A stretch of 64,000 nucleotides of DNA, taken from contig NZ_HE997181.1 in assembly GCF_000312425.1 (NCBI RefSeq), forward strand, positions 1,393,486-1,457,485, given 5' to 3'. Below the pieces are notes generated by a model. That model worked only from the letters and a program-made list of their open reading frames with translations, had not been told where the DNA came from and made no database searches. The first letter of the stretch is position 1. Every line of letters starts with the position of its first letter. This document shows, piece after piece, positions 50,039 to 57,343 of the stretch. A program made the position numbers and the translations under genes. This DNA comes from Reyranella massiliensis 521. GTDB lineage: Bacteria; Pseudomonadota; Alphaproteobacteria; Reyranellales; Reyranellaceae.

Positions 50039-50395
50039 TCAATCGAAGAAGGTGTTGGGCTTCAGGAAGACCGCAAGCATGAGACAGCCTTCGTCCGTCC
50101 AGGCATCATGACGGCTGCCGGCCCGACGCCAGACATAGTTGCCGGCGCGGCAGACACCGGCATGATCGGCGAAAGAGCCTTCGAGGACGAAAGTCTGCTC
50201 GATGGCGACATGCTCATGTTTCGGCAGGCGAGTGCCGGGCGCCCAGCGCATCAGCACCGTCGACAGACCGGTCTCCTTGTTCTCCATGAGGACTTTGGAG
50301 TCGATCCCGGGAAAGCGCGTCGGCTGCCAGGGCACATCTGCGACGTCGACATAGGTCGAGTCGGGGACGGTCGCGCCGTCCGCGCGGGTGGTCAC
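50039..50395 (-). CDS. Cupin-domain protein (ChrR-like)
   Basis: A 118-residue single cupin barrel. The metal-binding motif is LPKHEHVAIEQTFVLEGSFAD; the second motif region is GNYVWRRAGSRHDAW. Such small cupins act as isomerases, dioxygenases or sensors. Its start overlaps the stop of the upstream lyase gene by four bases, so they are translated together, and the TAXI receptor gene follows 75 bases later. A role on an imported organic acid is a guess from context. Confidence 0.82.
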   Translation of the reverse strand: MTTRADGATVPDSTYVDVADVPWQPTRFPGIDSKVLMENKETGLSTVLMRWAPGTRLPKHEHVAIEQTFVLEGSFADHAGVCRAGNYVWRRAGSRHDAWTDEGCLMLAVFLKPNTFFD

Positions 50396-51360
50396 GCGGC
50401 AGCCCGCTGTCGGCCGCGCGCCTTGGCGGCTTTAAGCGTACCGCCACGCATGACGTGACCGGGCAGGGGACGGCCGACGACGTCTTCTGCGATCTTGGCG
50501 ACCTCGATCAGCTTCTCGACGTCGAGGCCAGTGTCGATACCCATCTCTTCGCACATGAAGGCGAAGTCCTCGGTGCAGATATTGCCGACAGCGCCATCGG
50601 TTGCAGCAAACGGGCAGCCGCCCAGTCCGGCGATCGAGGCGTCGAACTTGGTGACGCCGAGGCGGAGGCCAGCATAGGCCGCCGCCATGCCGGTGCCGCG
50701 CGTGTCGTGGAGATGGAGGGCGATTTCGAGTTCCGGCCACTTGCTGCGGATGGCGCCGATCAGACGCTCGACGGATTGCGGCGTTGCCCAACCCATGGCG
50801 TCGGTGAGCTTGATGCCCTTGAGCGTGAAGCCCGCCAGCTCGGCTTCATCGAGCGCGAGCTGGACACGCCGCAGGATCAGGTCGGTCGAAAGTTCGCCCT
50901 CATAGTTGCAGCCGAAGGCGCCGAGGATGATGCCCCACTCGACGGGCATGCCGCGGTCCTTGAAGGTCTTGAGCGACATGCGCTGCTCGACCATCGCGTC
51001 CGGTACGGACTTGCCGATGTTCTTCAGCGAGAAGGTGTCGGAGGCCGTAACCCTGACGCCACCGTCAACATGCAGCGGCCCACGCAGGGCTCGCTCCAGG
51101 CCCTGCTGGTTCAGCCACAGAGCGGCATACTGCACGCCGGGCTTCTGCCGGATCGCCGTCGCCACTTCTTCGGCGTCGGCCATGGTCGGTACACGCTTGG
51201 GATTGACGTAGGAGACGCAGGCGATGCGTTTGAGGCCTGCGTCCGCCAGCGCCTCGATAAGGCGGACCTTGTCGGCGACCGGGATCGCCTTCTTCTCCGA
51301 TTGAAAGCCCTCGCGAGGGCCTTCCTCGTCGATCGACACTCGCTTGGGCAAATCGGACAT
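50392..51360 (-). CDS. Hydroxymethylglutaryl-CoA lyase family protein
   Basis: A 322-residue TIM-barrel lyase of the HMG-CoA lyase/DRE-TIM group. The start VSIDEEGPREGFQSE matches the metal-site DxxxRDG..Q motif in altered form (EEGPREGFQ). Later blocks: ACVSYVNPKRVPTMADAEEV, LHLHDTRGTGMAAAYAGL and the signature GLGGCPFAATDGAVGNICTED with the catalytic Cys. It would cleave a 3-hydroxyacyl-CoA to acetyl-CoA and a keto acid. The position within transport and CoA-transferase genes suggests degradation of an imported branched or dicarboxylic acid. Confidence 0.88.
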   Translation of the reverse strand: MSDLPKRVSIDEEGPREGFQSEKKAIPVADKVRLIEALADAGLKRIACVSYVNPKRVPTMADAEEVATAIRQKPGVQYAALWLNQQGLERALRGPLHVDGGVRVTASDTFSLKNIGKSVPDAMVEQRMSLKTFKDRGMPVEWGIILGAFGCNYEGELSTDLILRRVQLALDEAELAGFTLKGIKLTDAMGWATPQSVERLIGAIRSKWPELEIALHLHDTRGTGMAAAYAGLRLGVTKFDASIAGLGGCPFAATDGAVGNICTEDFAFMCEEMGIDTGLDVEKLIEVAKIAEDVVGRPLPGHVMRGGTLKAAKARGRQRAAA

Positions 51361-51387
51361 CTGCTACTCCCTTGAGGGAAGAGGGGG

Positions 51388-52893
51388 TCAGCCCTCTTCC
51401 TGGAAGGCCTCCTCGCGCGCCTTCTTGAAGCTGGGCAAGGCCATCAGCACCAGCAGCAGGGCCGTGGTAATGAGCAGGCCGAGGCTGATCGGACGTTCGA
51501 GGAAGACCATCGGATCGCCACGCGACAGCAGCATGGCACGACGGAAGTATTCCTCCATCTGCGGTCCCAGCACCAGTCCCAGCAGGAACGGCGCGCCCTC
51601 GCAGCCCAATCGCACGAAGATGTAGCCCAGCACGCCGAAGACGGCGACCTGCATCACGTGGAAGGTGCTGTTCTGCAGGCTGTACGCGCCGATGCAGCAG
51701 AAGAGCAGGATCGCCGGAGCCAGGAAGCGGTACGGCACCGTCAGCAGTTTCACCCAAATGCCGATCATCGGCAGGTTGATGATGACCAGCATGGCGTTGC
51801 CGATCCACATCGAGGCAATCATGCCCCAGAAGAGATCCGGCTTCTTGGTCATGACCTCGGGACCCGGCTGGATACCCTGGATGATCATGGCGCCGACCAT
51901 CAGGGCCATCACGGCGTTGGACGGGATGCCCAGGGTCAGCATCGGGATGAACGACGTCTGAGCCGCGGCGTTGTTGGCCGATTCGGGAGCCGCCACGCCT
52001 TCCACCGCACCCTTGCCGAACTGGCTGGGGTTCTTCGAGATCTTCTTCTCCAGCGTATAGGAGGAGAACGCACCCAGCGTCGGACCGCCGCCCGGCAGCA
52101 CGCCCAGCGCCGCACCGAGGAACGTGCCACGCAAGGCCGCCGGAATGGCGCGGCGGATTTCCTCCGCCGTCGGCCACAGCGAATTCACCTTGATAGTGCC
52201 GCCGGTGCGCGTCAGGTGTCGCTCGAGGTTAACGACGATTTCGGCGATGCCGAAGATGCCCATCGCGATCGGCGCGAAGTCGATGCCGTCGCTGAGTTCG
52301 GGCATGTCCAGGGTGAAGCGCTGGGCGCCGGTGTTGACGTCGGTGCCGACCAGGCCAAACAGCAGGCCGAGGAAGATCATGGCGATGGCCTTGATCACCG
52401 AGCCGCTGGCCAGGATGACCGCGGCGACGAGGCCGAGTGCCATCAGCGAGCAGTAATCCGCAGGACCGAACTTCTGCGCCATCCGCGTGAGCGGTTCGGC
52501 GAACATCACGATGATGGCCGTGCCGACGGTGCCGGCGAAGAAGGAGCCCACGGCCGAGATCGACAAGGCGGCACCGGCACGCCCGTTGCGCGCCATCTGA
52601 TAGCCGTCGAGACACGTCACCACCGATGCCGATTCGCCTGGCAGGTTGACCAGGATCGAGGTCGTCGAGCCGCCGTATGAGGCGCCGTAGTAGATGCCGG
52701 CCAGCATGATCAGCGAGGCCGTCGGCGGCAGGTGGAACGTGATCGGCAGCAGCATGGCGATGGTCGCCACAGGGCCGATGCCCGGCAGAACGCCGATCAG
52801 CGTGCCGAGGAGGCAGCCCAGCAGCGCATAGATCAGGTTCTGGAAAGTGAAAGCGACGCTAAAGCCCAGCGCGAGGTTTTCAAAAAGCTCCAT
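51388..52893 (-). CDS. tctA: Tripartite tricarboxylate transporter large permease (TctA)
   Basis: A 501-residue TctA permease with about 12 segments. Signature blocks: ALLGCLLGTLIGVLPGIGPVATIAMLLPITF, YYGASYGGSTTSILVNLPGE and LGVLPGGGPTLGAFSSYTLEKK. It imports tri- or dicarboxylates with the TctB subunit and a periplasmic TctC receptor. The start at 52893 (MELFENLALGF) is one base after the tctB stop. No tctC is present in the window; the receptor may be elsewhere in the genome. Confidence 0.92.
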   Translation of the reverse strand: MELFENLALGFSVAFTFQNLIYALLGCLLGTLIGVLPGIGPVATIAMLLPITFHLPPTASLIMLAGIYYGASYGGSTTSILVNLPGESASVVTCLDGYQMARNGRAGAALSISAVGSFFAGTVGTAIIVMFAEPLTRMAQKFGPADYCSLMALGLVAAVILASGSVIKAIAMIFLGLLFGLVGTDVNTGAQRFTLDMPELSDGIDFAPIAMGIFGIAEIVVNLERHLTRTGGTIKVNSLWPTAEEIRRAIPAALRGTFLGAALGVLPGGGPTLGAFSSYTLEKKISKNPSQFGKGAVEGVAAPESANNAAAQTSFIPMLTLGIPSNAVMALMVGAMIIQGIQPGPEVMTKKPDLFWGMIASMWIGNAMLVIINLPMIGIWVKLLTVPYRFLAPAILLFCCIGAYSLQNSTFHVMQVAVFGVLGYIFVRLGCEGAPFLLGLVLGPQMEEYFRRAMLLSRGDPMVFLERPISLGLLITTALLLVLMALPSFKKAREEAFQEEG

Positions 52894-52894
52894 G

Positions 52895-53374
52895 TCACCA
52901 CACCCCACGCAGGATGGAGATATTCATCCCGAGTCCCACTTTGAAGACGAGGGTGCACAACACGGAGAGAGCCACCATATTGCCGATCACCTCGACGAGC
53001 TTGAATTCCTCATTGGCCAGCGAGGCGATCAATATCAGCACGATCAAGGCCGGGATCAGCCCGGCCCGCTCGAAAAGCAGCGCGAAGCAGACGATGCCGA
53101 TGGTCACCAGAGTGATGGGCTTCCATTTCGGTCTCTCGACAGGGTCGCTGCCCGAAACTACAGCAACGATGCAAATCAGAATCCCCAGCCCGACAAGGAC
53201 GAGGGAGAGCATTCGTGGGACATAGCCAGGGCCCATACGGACAGGCGTGCCCAAGGCGAGCTTTTGGCCGAAATACAGGGCTAACAAGCCGAAACCAACG
53301 AACATCAGCCCGGACAAGAAGTCCTTGCTCAGGAATCGATTCAACGACGCCTCCCAGATACGCGCAGTCTTCAT
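52895..53374 (-). CDS. tctB: Tripartite tricarboxylate transporter small permease (TctB)
   Basis: A 159-residue TctB-type protein with four hydrophobic segments: FLSGLMFVGFGLLALYFG, MLSLVLVGLGILICIVAVV, ITLVTIGIVCFALLFERAGLIPALIVLILIASL and VIGNMVALSVLCTLVFKVGL. LGTPVRMGPGYVPRML after the first segment is diagnostic. ATG 53374 is used. It leads the minus-strand cluster that runs through tctA, lyase, cupin, TAXI and TRAP genes to the CoA-transferase. Confidence 0.88.
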   Translation of the reverse strand: MKTARIWEASLNRFLSKDFLSGLMFVGFGLLALYFGQKLALGTPVRMGPGYVPRMLSLVLVGLGILICIVAVVSGSDPVERPKWKPITLVTIGIVCFALLFERAGLIPALIVLILIASLANEEFKLVEVIGNMVALSVLCTLVFKVGLGMNISILRGVW

Positions 53375-53441
53375 TGTGATGTTGGGCCCGGAACCCACGG
53401 GGCCATTGCACCAACACTAAACACAATTTCGCCGCTTTGCC

Positions 53442-53472
53442 CAAGTGCCAAGTTCAGTTCAAGTGCCAAGTT
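53442..53472. repeat. Short direct repeat upstream of tctB
   Basis: CAAGTGCCAAGTT at 53442-53454 recurs at 53460-53472, an 18-base period, between tctB and the TauE-type gene. It could be an operator for the tct cluster (repeats on one face about two helical turns apart) or chance duplication. Confidence 0.5.
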
Positions 53473-53474
53473 AG

Positions 53475-54290
53475 TTAGCGAAACATCATCCGTGCTGCGA
53501 TGACGGCCAGGCAAAGAGCAAACAAGCGCCGTAGAACCGAGACTGGCGCGCGTGCCGACCATCTAGCCGCCGCAGGCGCGACAAAGAGCGCGGGGAGTGA
53601 TAGGGCCGCAACGCAAAACAACGCGACATCGCCCAGCGCATCGACTGGCCGGCCGTCGGTTTGGTGATCGACAATGAGAAAAACGATCGTCGCCGGCAGG
53701 GAAATCACAAGATTGAAGAAGGCGCCTGCGCCGATCGCGCGCTTCAGTGGAAATGAGAAAAGAGTGAGCACAGGTGTGCTCAATGTTCCACCACCCACGC
53801 CAACCGCGGCAGCGAGGCTACCGACCGCGATCGGCGCGGCTTGAGAAGCGATTCCTCCTGGCGACGCTCGTGCGATGACGAGCCTGTCACCAATGGCCAG
53901 CTTGAGAACAAGCCCGGCCGCGACCACGGCAAAAACCGTCGTCAGCAATCTGGCTGGAGCGAATGCTGAAAGAATCAGACCGAGTGCAATTCCGATTGTC
54001 AGCGCCGGCAACCAGTTGCGCACCAGCAACCAGTCGACAGTGCCTGCGCGCCAGTGAGCGGCGGTCGCGGTGAAGGACGTCACCAGAATCGTGGCCTGTG
54101 CGGTGCCGACGGCGAGCGAAATCGACCGCGTCCCGTCGATGCCGATGGCCTCGAATACTTCCAGCAGGACCGGAACGGCGATCACGCCGCCACCGACGCC
54201 CAGCAAGCCGGCCAGGACGCCGATCATCAGGCCGGTCGCCAGCAATGCCAGCCATATGCCTGGGGGATAAGCCGAAATCAGCTCAGCCAC
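53475..54290 (-). CDS. TauE/SafE family permease (second copy)
   Basis: A 271-residue permease of the TauE/SafE family with the doubled signature: GLMIGVLAGLLGVGGGVIAVPVLLEVF in the first half and IAVGSLAAAVGVGGGTLSTPVLTLFSFPLKRAIG in the second. It is only distantly similar to the copy at 34.8-35.6 kb. A long in-frame extension to 55493 overlaps the phosphotransferase gene antisense and is not credible. GTG at 54290, preceded by GGAGA, is chosen as the start. It lies upstream of tctB on the same strand, 100 bases away. Confidence 0.8.
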   Translation of the reverse strand: MAELISAYPPGIWLALLATGLMIGVLAGLLGVGGGVIAVPVLLEVFEAIGIDGTRSISLAVGTAQATILVTSFTATAAHWRAGTVDWLLVRNWLPALTIGIALGLILSAFAPARLLTTVFAVVAAGLVLKLAIGDRLVIARASPGGIASQAAPIAVGSLAAAVGVGGGTLSTPVLTLFSFPLKRAIGAGAFFNLVISLPATIVFLIVDHQTDGRPVDALGDVALFCVAALSLPALFVAPAAARWSARAPVSVLRRLFALCLAVIAARMMFR

Positions 54291-54410
54291 GTCGGGTCTC
54301 CGTTGGTCGATATTGCATGCACCCCTTCGGACGAGCAAACTCCCGGCCAATATGAATGACTGTTCAGGGGCTGCAGGGTGGCAAGAAAAGGCGCGGAATA
54401 TATCGGTACG

Positions 54411-55457
54411 ATGGAAGTGCAGGAGAAGCATCGCTTCGACGAGCAGTCGCTCGGGCGCTTCATGTCTGCAAACGTCGAAGGCTTCGTGCCCCCGGTCCGC
54501 GTCGAACAGTTCAAGGGCGGGCAGTCCAATCCGACCTATCGGCTGACCGACGGCGGTGGACGCCATTATGTCCTGCGCCGCAAGCCGCCCGGCAAGCTGC
54601 TGCCGTCGGCGCATGCCGTCGACCGTGAGTTCCGCGTCATCTCGGCGCTCAACCGGACCAATGTGCCGACACCGCGTGCCTATGCGCTCTGCGAGGATGA
54701 CAGTGTCGTCGGCACGGCCTTCTACATCATGGAGTATTGCGACGGCCGCGTGCTGTGGGATCCGCTGCTGCCGGACGTTCCCAAGGAGGGGCGGCAGGCA
54801 ATCTATCAGGCCAAGTTCGAAACGCTGGCTCGCCTGCATGCCGTCGACCATGTGGCGGTGGGCCTGGGCGATTTCGGCCGGCCGGGAAGCTACGTCGCCC
54901 GCCAGATCTCGCGCTGGGGCAAGCAGTACAAAGCCTCCGAAACCGAGCAGATCGAAGCCATGGATCGTCTGCTCGACTGGTTGCCGGCAAACCTGCCATC
55001 GAACGACGAGACCGTGCTGGTTCATGGCGATTACCGGCTCGACAACATGGTCTTCCATGCCAGCGAGCCGCGGGTGCTGGGCATCATCGACTGGGAGATC
55101 TCGACCCTCGGCGATCCGCTGGCCGAGCTGGCCTATCTCTGCATGCTGTGGCGAACGCCCAGGGACTGGGGAGGCCTGCAGGGCCACGATCTCGCGGCCC
55201 AGGGGCTGCCGACCGAAGCGGAAATGGTGGCCTATTACTGCAGCCTCTCCAAGCGGCCGATCCCGGAGACCAAACTCTGGGACTTCTACATCGCCTACAA
55301 TCTCTTTCGCGTCTCCTGCATCCGCCAGGGCGTCTACGCCCGCTCGCTGGATGGCACGGCGTCCAACGTCCGGGCGGCCGAATCGGGCAAGATGGTGCGC
55401 CCCCCGGCCGAACTGGCGTGGAGCATCGTCGAGCAGATCGCCGGGGGTGCCCGATGA
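54411..55457 (+). CDS. Phosphotransferase family protein (ACAD10/11 N-domain-like)
   Basis: A 348-residue protein with an aminoglycoside-phosphotransferase/kinase fold, of the group related to the kinase domain of ACAD10/ACAD11, which phosphorylates 4-hydroxyacyl-CoAs. Motifs: FKGGQSNPTYRLTDGGGRHYVLRRKPPGKLLPSAHAVDREF (nucleotide and Lys), VHGDYRLDNMVFH (catalytic HGDxxxxN) and GIIDWEISTLGDPLAELAYLC (metal Asp). The start is either ATG 54411 or GTG 54378, which has a better ribosome site. The TetR gene overlaps its stop by four bases, so it is probably under that regulator. Confidence 0.87.
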   Translation: MEVQEKHRFDEQSLGRFMSANVEGFVPPVRVEQFKGGQSNPTYRLTDGGGRHYVLRRKPPGKLLPSAHAVDREFRVISALNRTNVPTPRAYALCEDDSVVGTAFYIMEYCDGRVLWDPLLPDVPKEGRQAIYQAKFETLARLHAVDHVAVGLGDFGRPGSYVARQISRWGKQYKASETEQIEAMDRLLDWLPANLPSNDETVLVHGDYRLDNMVFHASEPRVLGIIDWEISTLGDPLAELAYLCMLWRTPRDWGGLQGHDLAAQGLPTEAEMVAYYCSLSKRPIPETKLWDFYIAYNLFRVSCIRQGVYARSLDGTASNVRAAESGKMVRPPAELAWSIVEQIAGGAR

Positions 55458-56119
55458 CCAGGCGCAAGCCAGGGCGGGAGGAGGTCGAGGCATCTCCTGT
55501 CGTGGAGCGGGAATCGCGCGCGCCTGTCGAGGCGATCCGCGCGGCTGCCTTCGCTCAGTTCGCCGAGCGCGGTTATCCGGTGGTGACGGTTCGCGATATC
55601 ATGAAGGCCTGCGGTCTCACGCAGGGCGCGCTCTACAACCACTTCAAGTCGAAAGACGAGCTGCTGCACGACATCATCACGTCGACGCAGAGCGAGCTGG
55701 AGCGGCAATGCAAGCAGGCCGTCGCCGGGGCGGGCGACGATCCCCGCGCCAAGCTCGCAGCCTTCGTACGCATCTATGTGATGCGGCATTGTCGCCTCAG
55801 GGTCGAGGCGCTGGTCGCCAACCGCGAGATCGGCTGGCTGGACGGTGAACGCGTTGCCGATATCCGCCGCAGCCGCCGCGCCATTCGCGACATCCTGGTC
55901 TCGATCTTCGTCGACGGCGTGAAGCGCGGCGTCTTCGAGCCGCCACAGGTCGACGGCAGGAACGATCTCAAGACGATTGCCATGGCGCTCCTCGACCAAT
56001 GCACCCACGTCTCCATGTGGTATGGTCCCGGCGGCGATCTGACCGAGGAGCAGATGGCCAACCTCTACGCCGACATGGCCTTGCGCATGGTCGGCGCGCA
56101 ACCATTCCCGCCGACGTAA
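55454..56119 (+). CDS. TetR/AcrR family transcriptional regulator
   Basis: A 221-residue repressor-type protein. The N-terminal HTH (about residues 24-70) is AIRAAAFAQFAERGYPVVTVRDIMKACGLTQGALYNHFKSKDELL, followed by an all-helical ligand-binding domain. The extended N terminus (RRKPGREEVEASPVVERE) is basic. Translational coupling (ATGA) to the phosphotransferase gene suggests local control, perhaps in response to an acyl-CoA. Confidence 0.9.
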   Translation: MTRRKPGREEVEASPVVERESRAPVEAIRAAAFAQFAERGYPVVTVRDIMKACGLTQGALYNHFKSKDELLHDIITSTQSELERQCKQAVAGAGDDPRAKLAAFVRIYVMRHCRLRVEALVANREIGWLDGERVADIRRSRRAIRDILVSIFVDGVKRGVFEPPQVDGRNDLKTIAMALLDQCTHVSMWYGPGGDLTEEQMANLYADMALRMVGAQPFPPT

Positions 56120-56152
56120 GTTCGCTTGAGTCTGATCATAGGAGTATCGGGC

Positions 56153-56917
56153 ATGAGGCTGCGCATCGCGGCTTTGATTGCGATCGTTGGAACCATGGTT
56201 GCCTGCACGCCCGAGGCGACCGGCACGCCGCCGTCGACCCAAAGCAATTCGGCTCCTGCCCAGCCGCTCTCGATCCCGGCGCCAGGCTGGCGTGCCGTCC
56301 TGATCGCCGGCGAGAACAACAGCCCGGCTTTCGACAACGGCATCGATGCGCTGCGCGACAAGCTGGCGGCACGTGGCGTGCGCGACATGCATGTCCTTAC
56401 TTCCGATCCCGACCGCAATCCGTCGGCAAAGGTGGCGAGCACGGCGAACATTTCGTCGGCGCTGCGCAGCGGCAGCGGACAAGCCTGTCTGGTGTTTGTC
56501 ACCAGCCATGGCCTCGAAAGCGGCGTCGCGCTCAAGGCCGCCAACGGCTTGCTGGAGCCCAGCGCGCTGAACAATGCGCTCGATGCCGGTTGTAGTGCAC
56601 GACCGACGGTCGTCATCGTCTCGGCTTGCCACAGCGGCATCTTCTTGACCCGGGCAATGCGTCAGCCCAATCGCATCGTGCTGACGGCGGCGGCCTCCGA
56701 CCGCGTGAGCTTCGGCTGCGGCGCGGACGATCAGTTCACCTACTACGACCAATGCCTGCTGCAGCAGTTCGATGGTGTCTCGACCTGGGCAGGGCTTGCC
56801 CAGGCGACGCAATCCTGTGTTGCAGGCTTGGAGAAGCAAATGGGGATCGATCGACCCTCGAAGCCGCAGAATTTCATCGGCCCGTCGGTCTCGGGTCTGA
56901 GACTCCCCGGCCGCTAG
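56153..56917 (+). CDS. Lipoprotein with C13 (legumain/caspase-like) peptidase domain
   Basis: A 254-residue lipoprotein (MRLRIAALIAIVGTMVAC, lipobox MVAC). A domain of the caspase-haemoglobinase fold has the His in VFVTSHGLESG and the Cys in TVVIVSACHSGIF, matching the SHG...ACxSG dyad of peptidase family C13. FGCGADDQFTYYDQCLLQQF follows. ATG 56153 has AGGAG upstream. It would be a membrane-attached periplasmic cysteine protease; substrate unknown. It stands on its own, convergent with ridA (stops overlapping by four bases). Confidence 0.8.
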   Translation: MRLRIAALIAIVGTMVACTPEATGTPPSTQSNSAPAQPLSIPAPGWRAVLIAGENNSPAFDNGIDALRDKLAARGVRDMHVLTSDPDRNPSAKVASTANISSALRSGSGQACLVFVTSHGLESGVALKAANGLLEPSALNNALDAGCSARPTVVIVSACHSGIFLTRAMRQPNRIVLTAAASDRVSFGCGADDQFTYYDQCLLQQFDGVSTWAGLAQATQSCVAGLEKQMGIDRPSKPQNFIGPSVSGLRLPGR

Positions 56918-57303
56918 CCGCCGATCACGGCGGTGAAGTCGCAGGTCACCTGGTGCGGGCTGTCGCCGGAGAGTTGCAACGTGTGACGCGCCGGCCGCGA
57001 CGCCTCGTCGGGGAACATCTTCACCCATTCGTCGTTCAGCGCGGCGCGGCCGGTCGAAGGCTGCTTCATCCAGAAGTTGATCTTGATGATGTCGTCGGGG
57101 GTGCCGCCTGCAGCTTCGACGCAGAGCTTGATGTGCTTGAAGATGTTGACGACCTGGCTGGCGAGATCCGACGGCACGTTGCGCGTTCCGGGCTCGGTGC
57201 CGTTCATGATGCTCGACATCACGATGTTGCCGATGCGGCTGGCGTTGGGGATCGGGTTCTGGTGGGTATAGCCCGGGTAGTTGACGCTTTTGCGCTTGGC
57301 CAT
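56914..57303 (-). CDS. RidA/YjgF family protein
   Basis: A 129-residue RidA-family protein; RidA deaminates reactive enamines and imines. It starts KRKSVNYPGYTHQNPIPNASRIGNIVMSS and has QVVNIFKHIKLCVEAAGGTPDDIIKINFWM. The C-terminal part is RPARHTLQLSGDSPHQVTCDFTAVIG. The Arg expected in the usual VGR/IPR..E active site is shifted (RPARHT), so it may belong to an Rid subfamily with different chemistry. It lies 40 bases downstream of the acyl-CoA synthetase gene on the same strand. Confidence 0.83.
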   Translation of the reverse strand: MAKRKSVNYPGYTHQNPIPNASRIGNIVMSSIMNGTEPGTRNVPSDLASQVVNIFKHIKLCVEAAGGTPDDIIKINFWMKQPSTGRAALNDEWVKMFPDEASRPARHTLQLSGDSPHQVTCDFTAVIGG

Positions 57304-57343
57304 CGTTCTCTCCCTCGATTTGTCGTTCCGAACGGGTGCCGCT

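Noticed and set aside
53442-53480. Sigma-54 promoter upstream of tctB (minus strand TTGGCACTT)
   Set aside because: The GG element TGGCAC is present, but no TTGC-type -12 element follows at the required spacing.
54291-55493. Long N-terminal extension of the TauE-type gene (to 55493)
   Set aside because: It lies antisense to the phosphotransferase gene, has no family similarity and lacks a ribosome site. A GTG at 54290 with GGAGA explains the start better.
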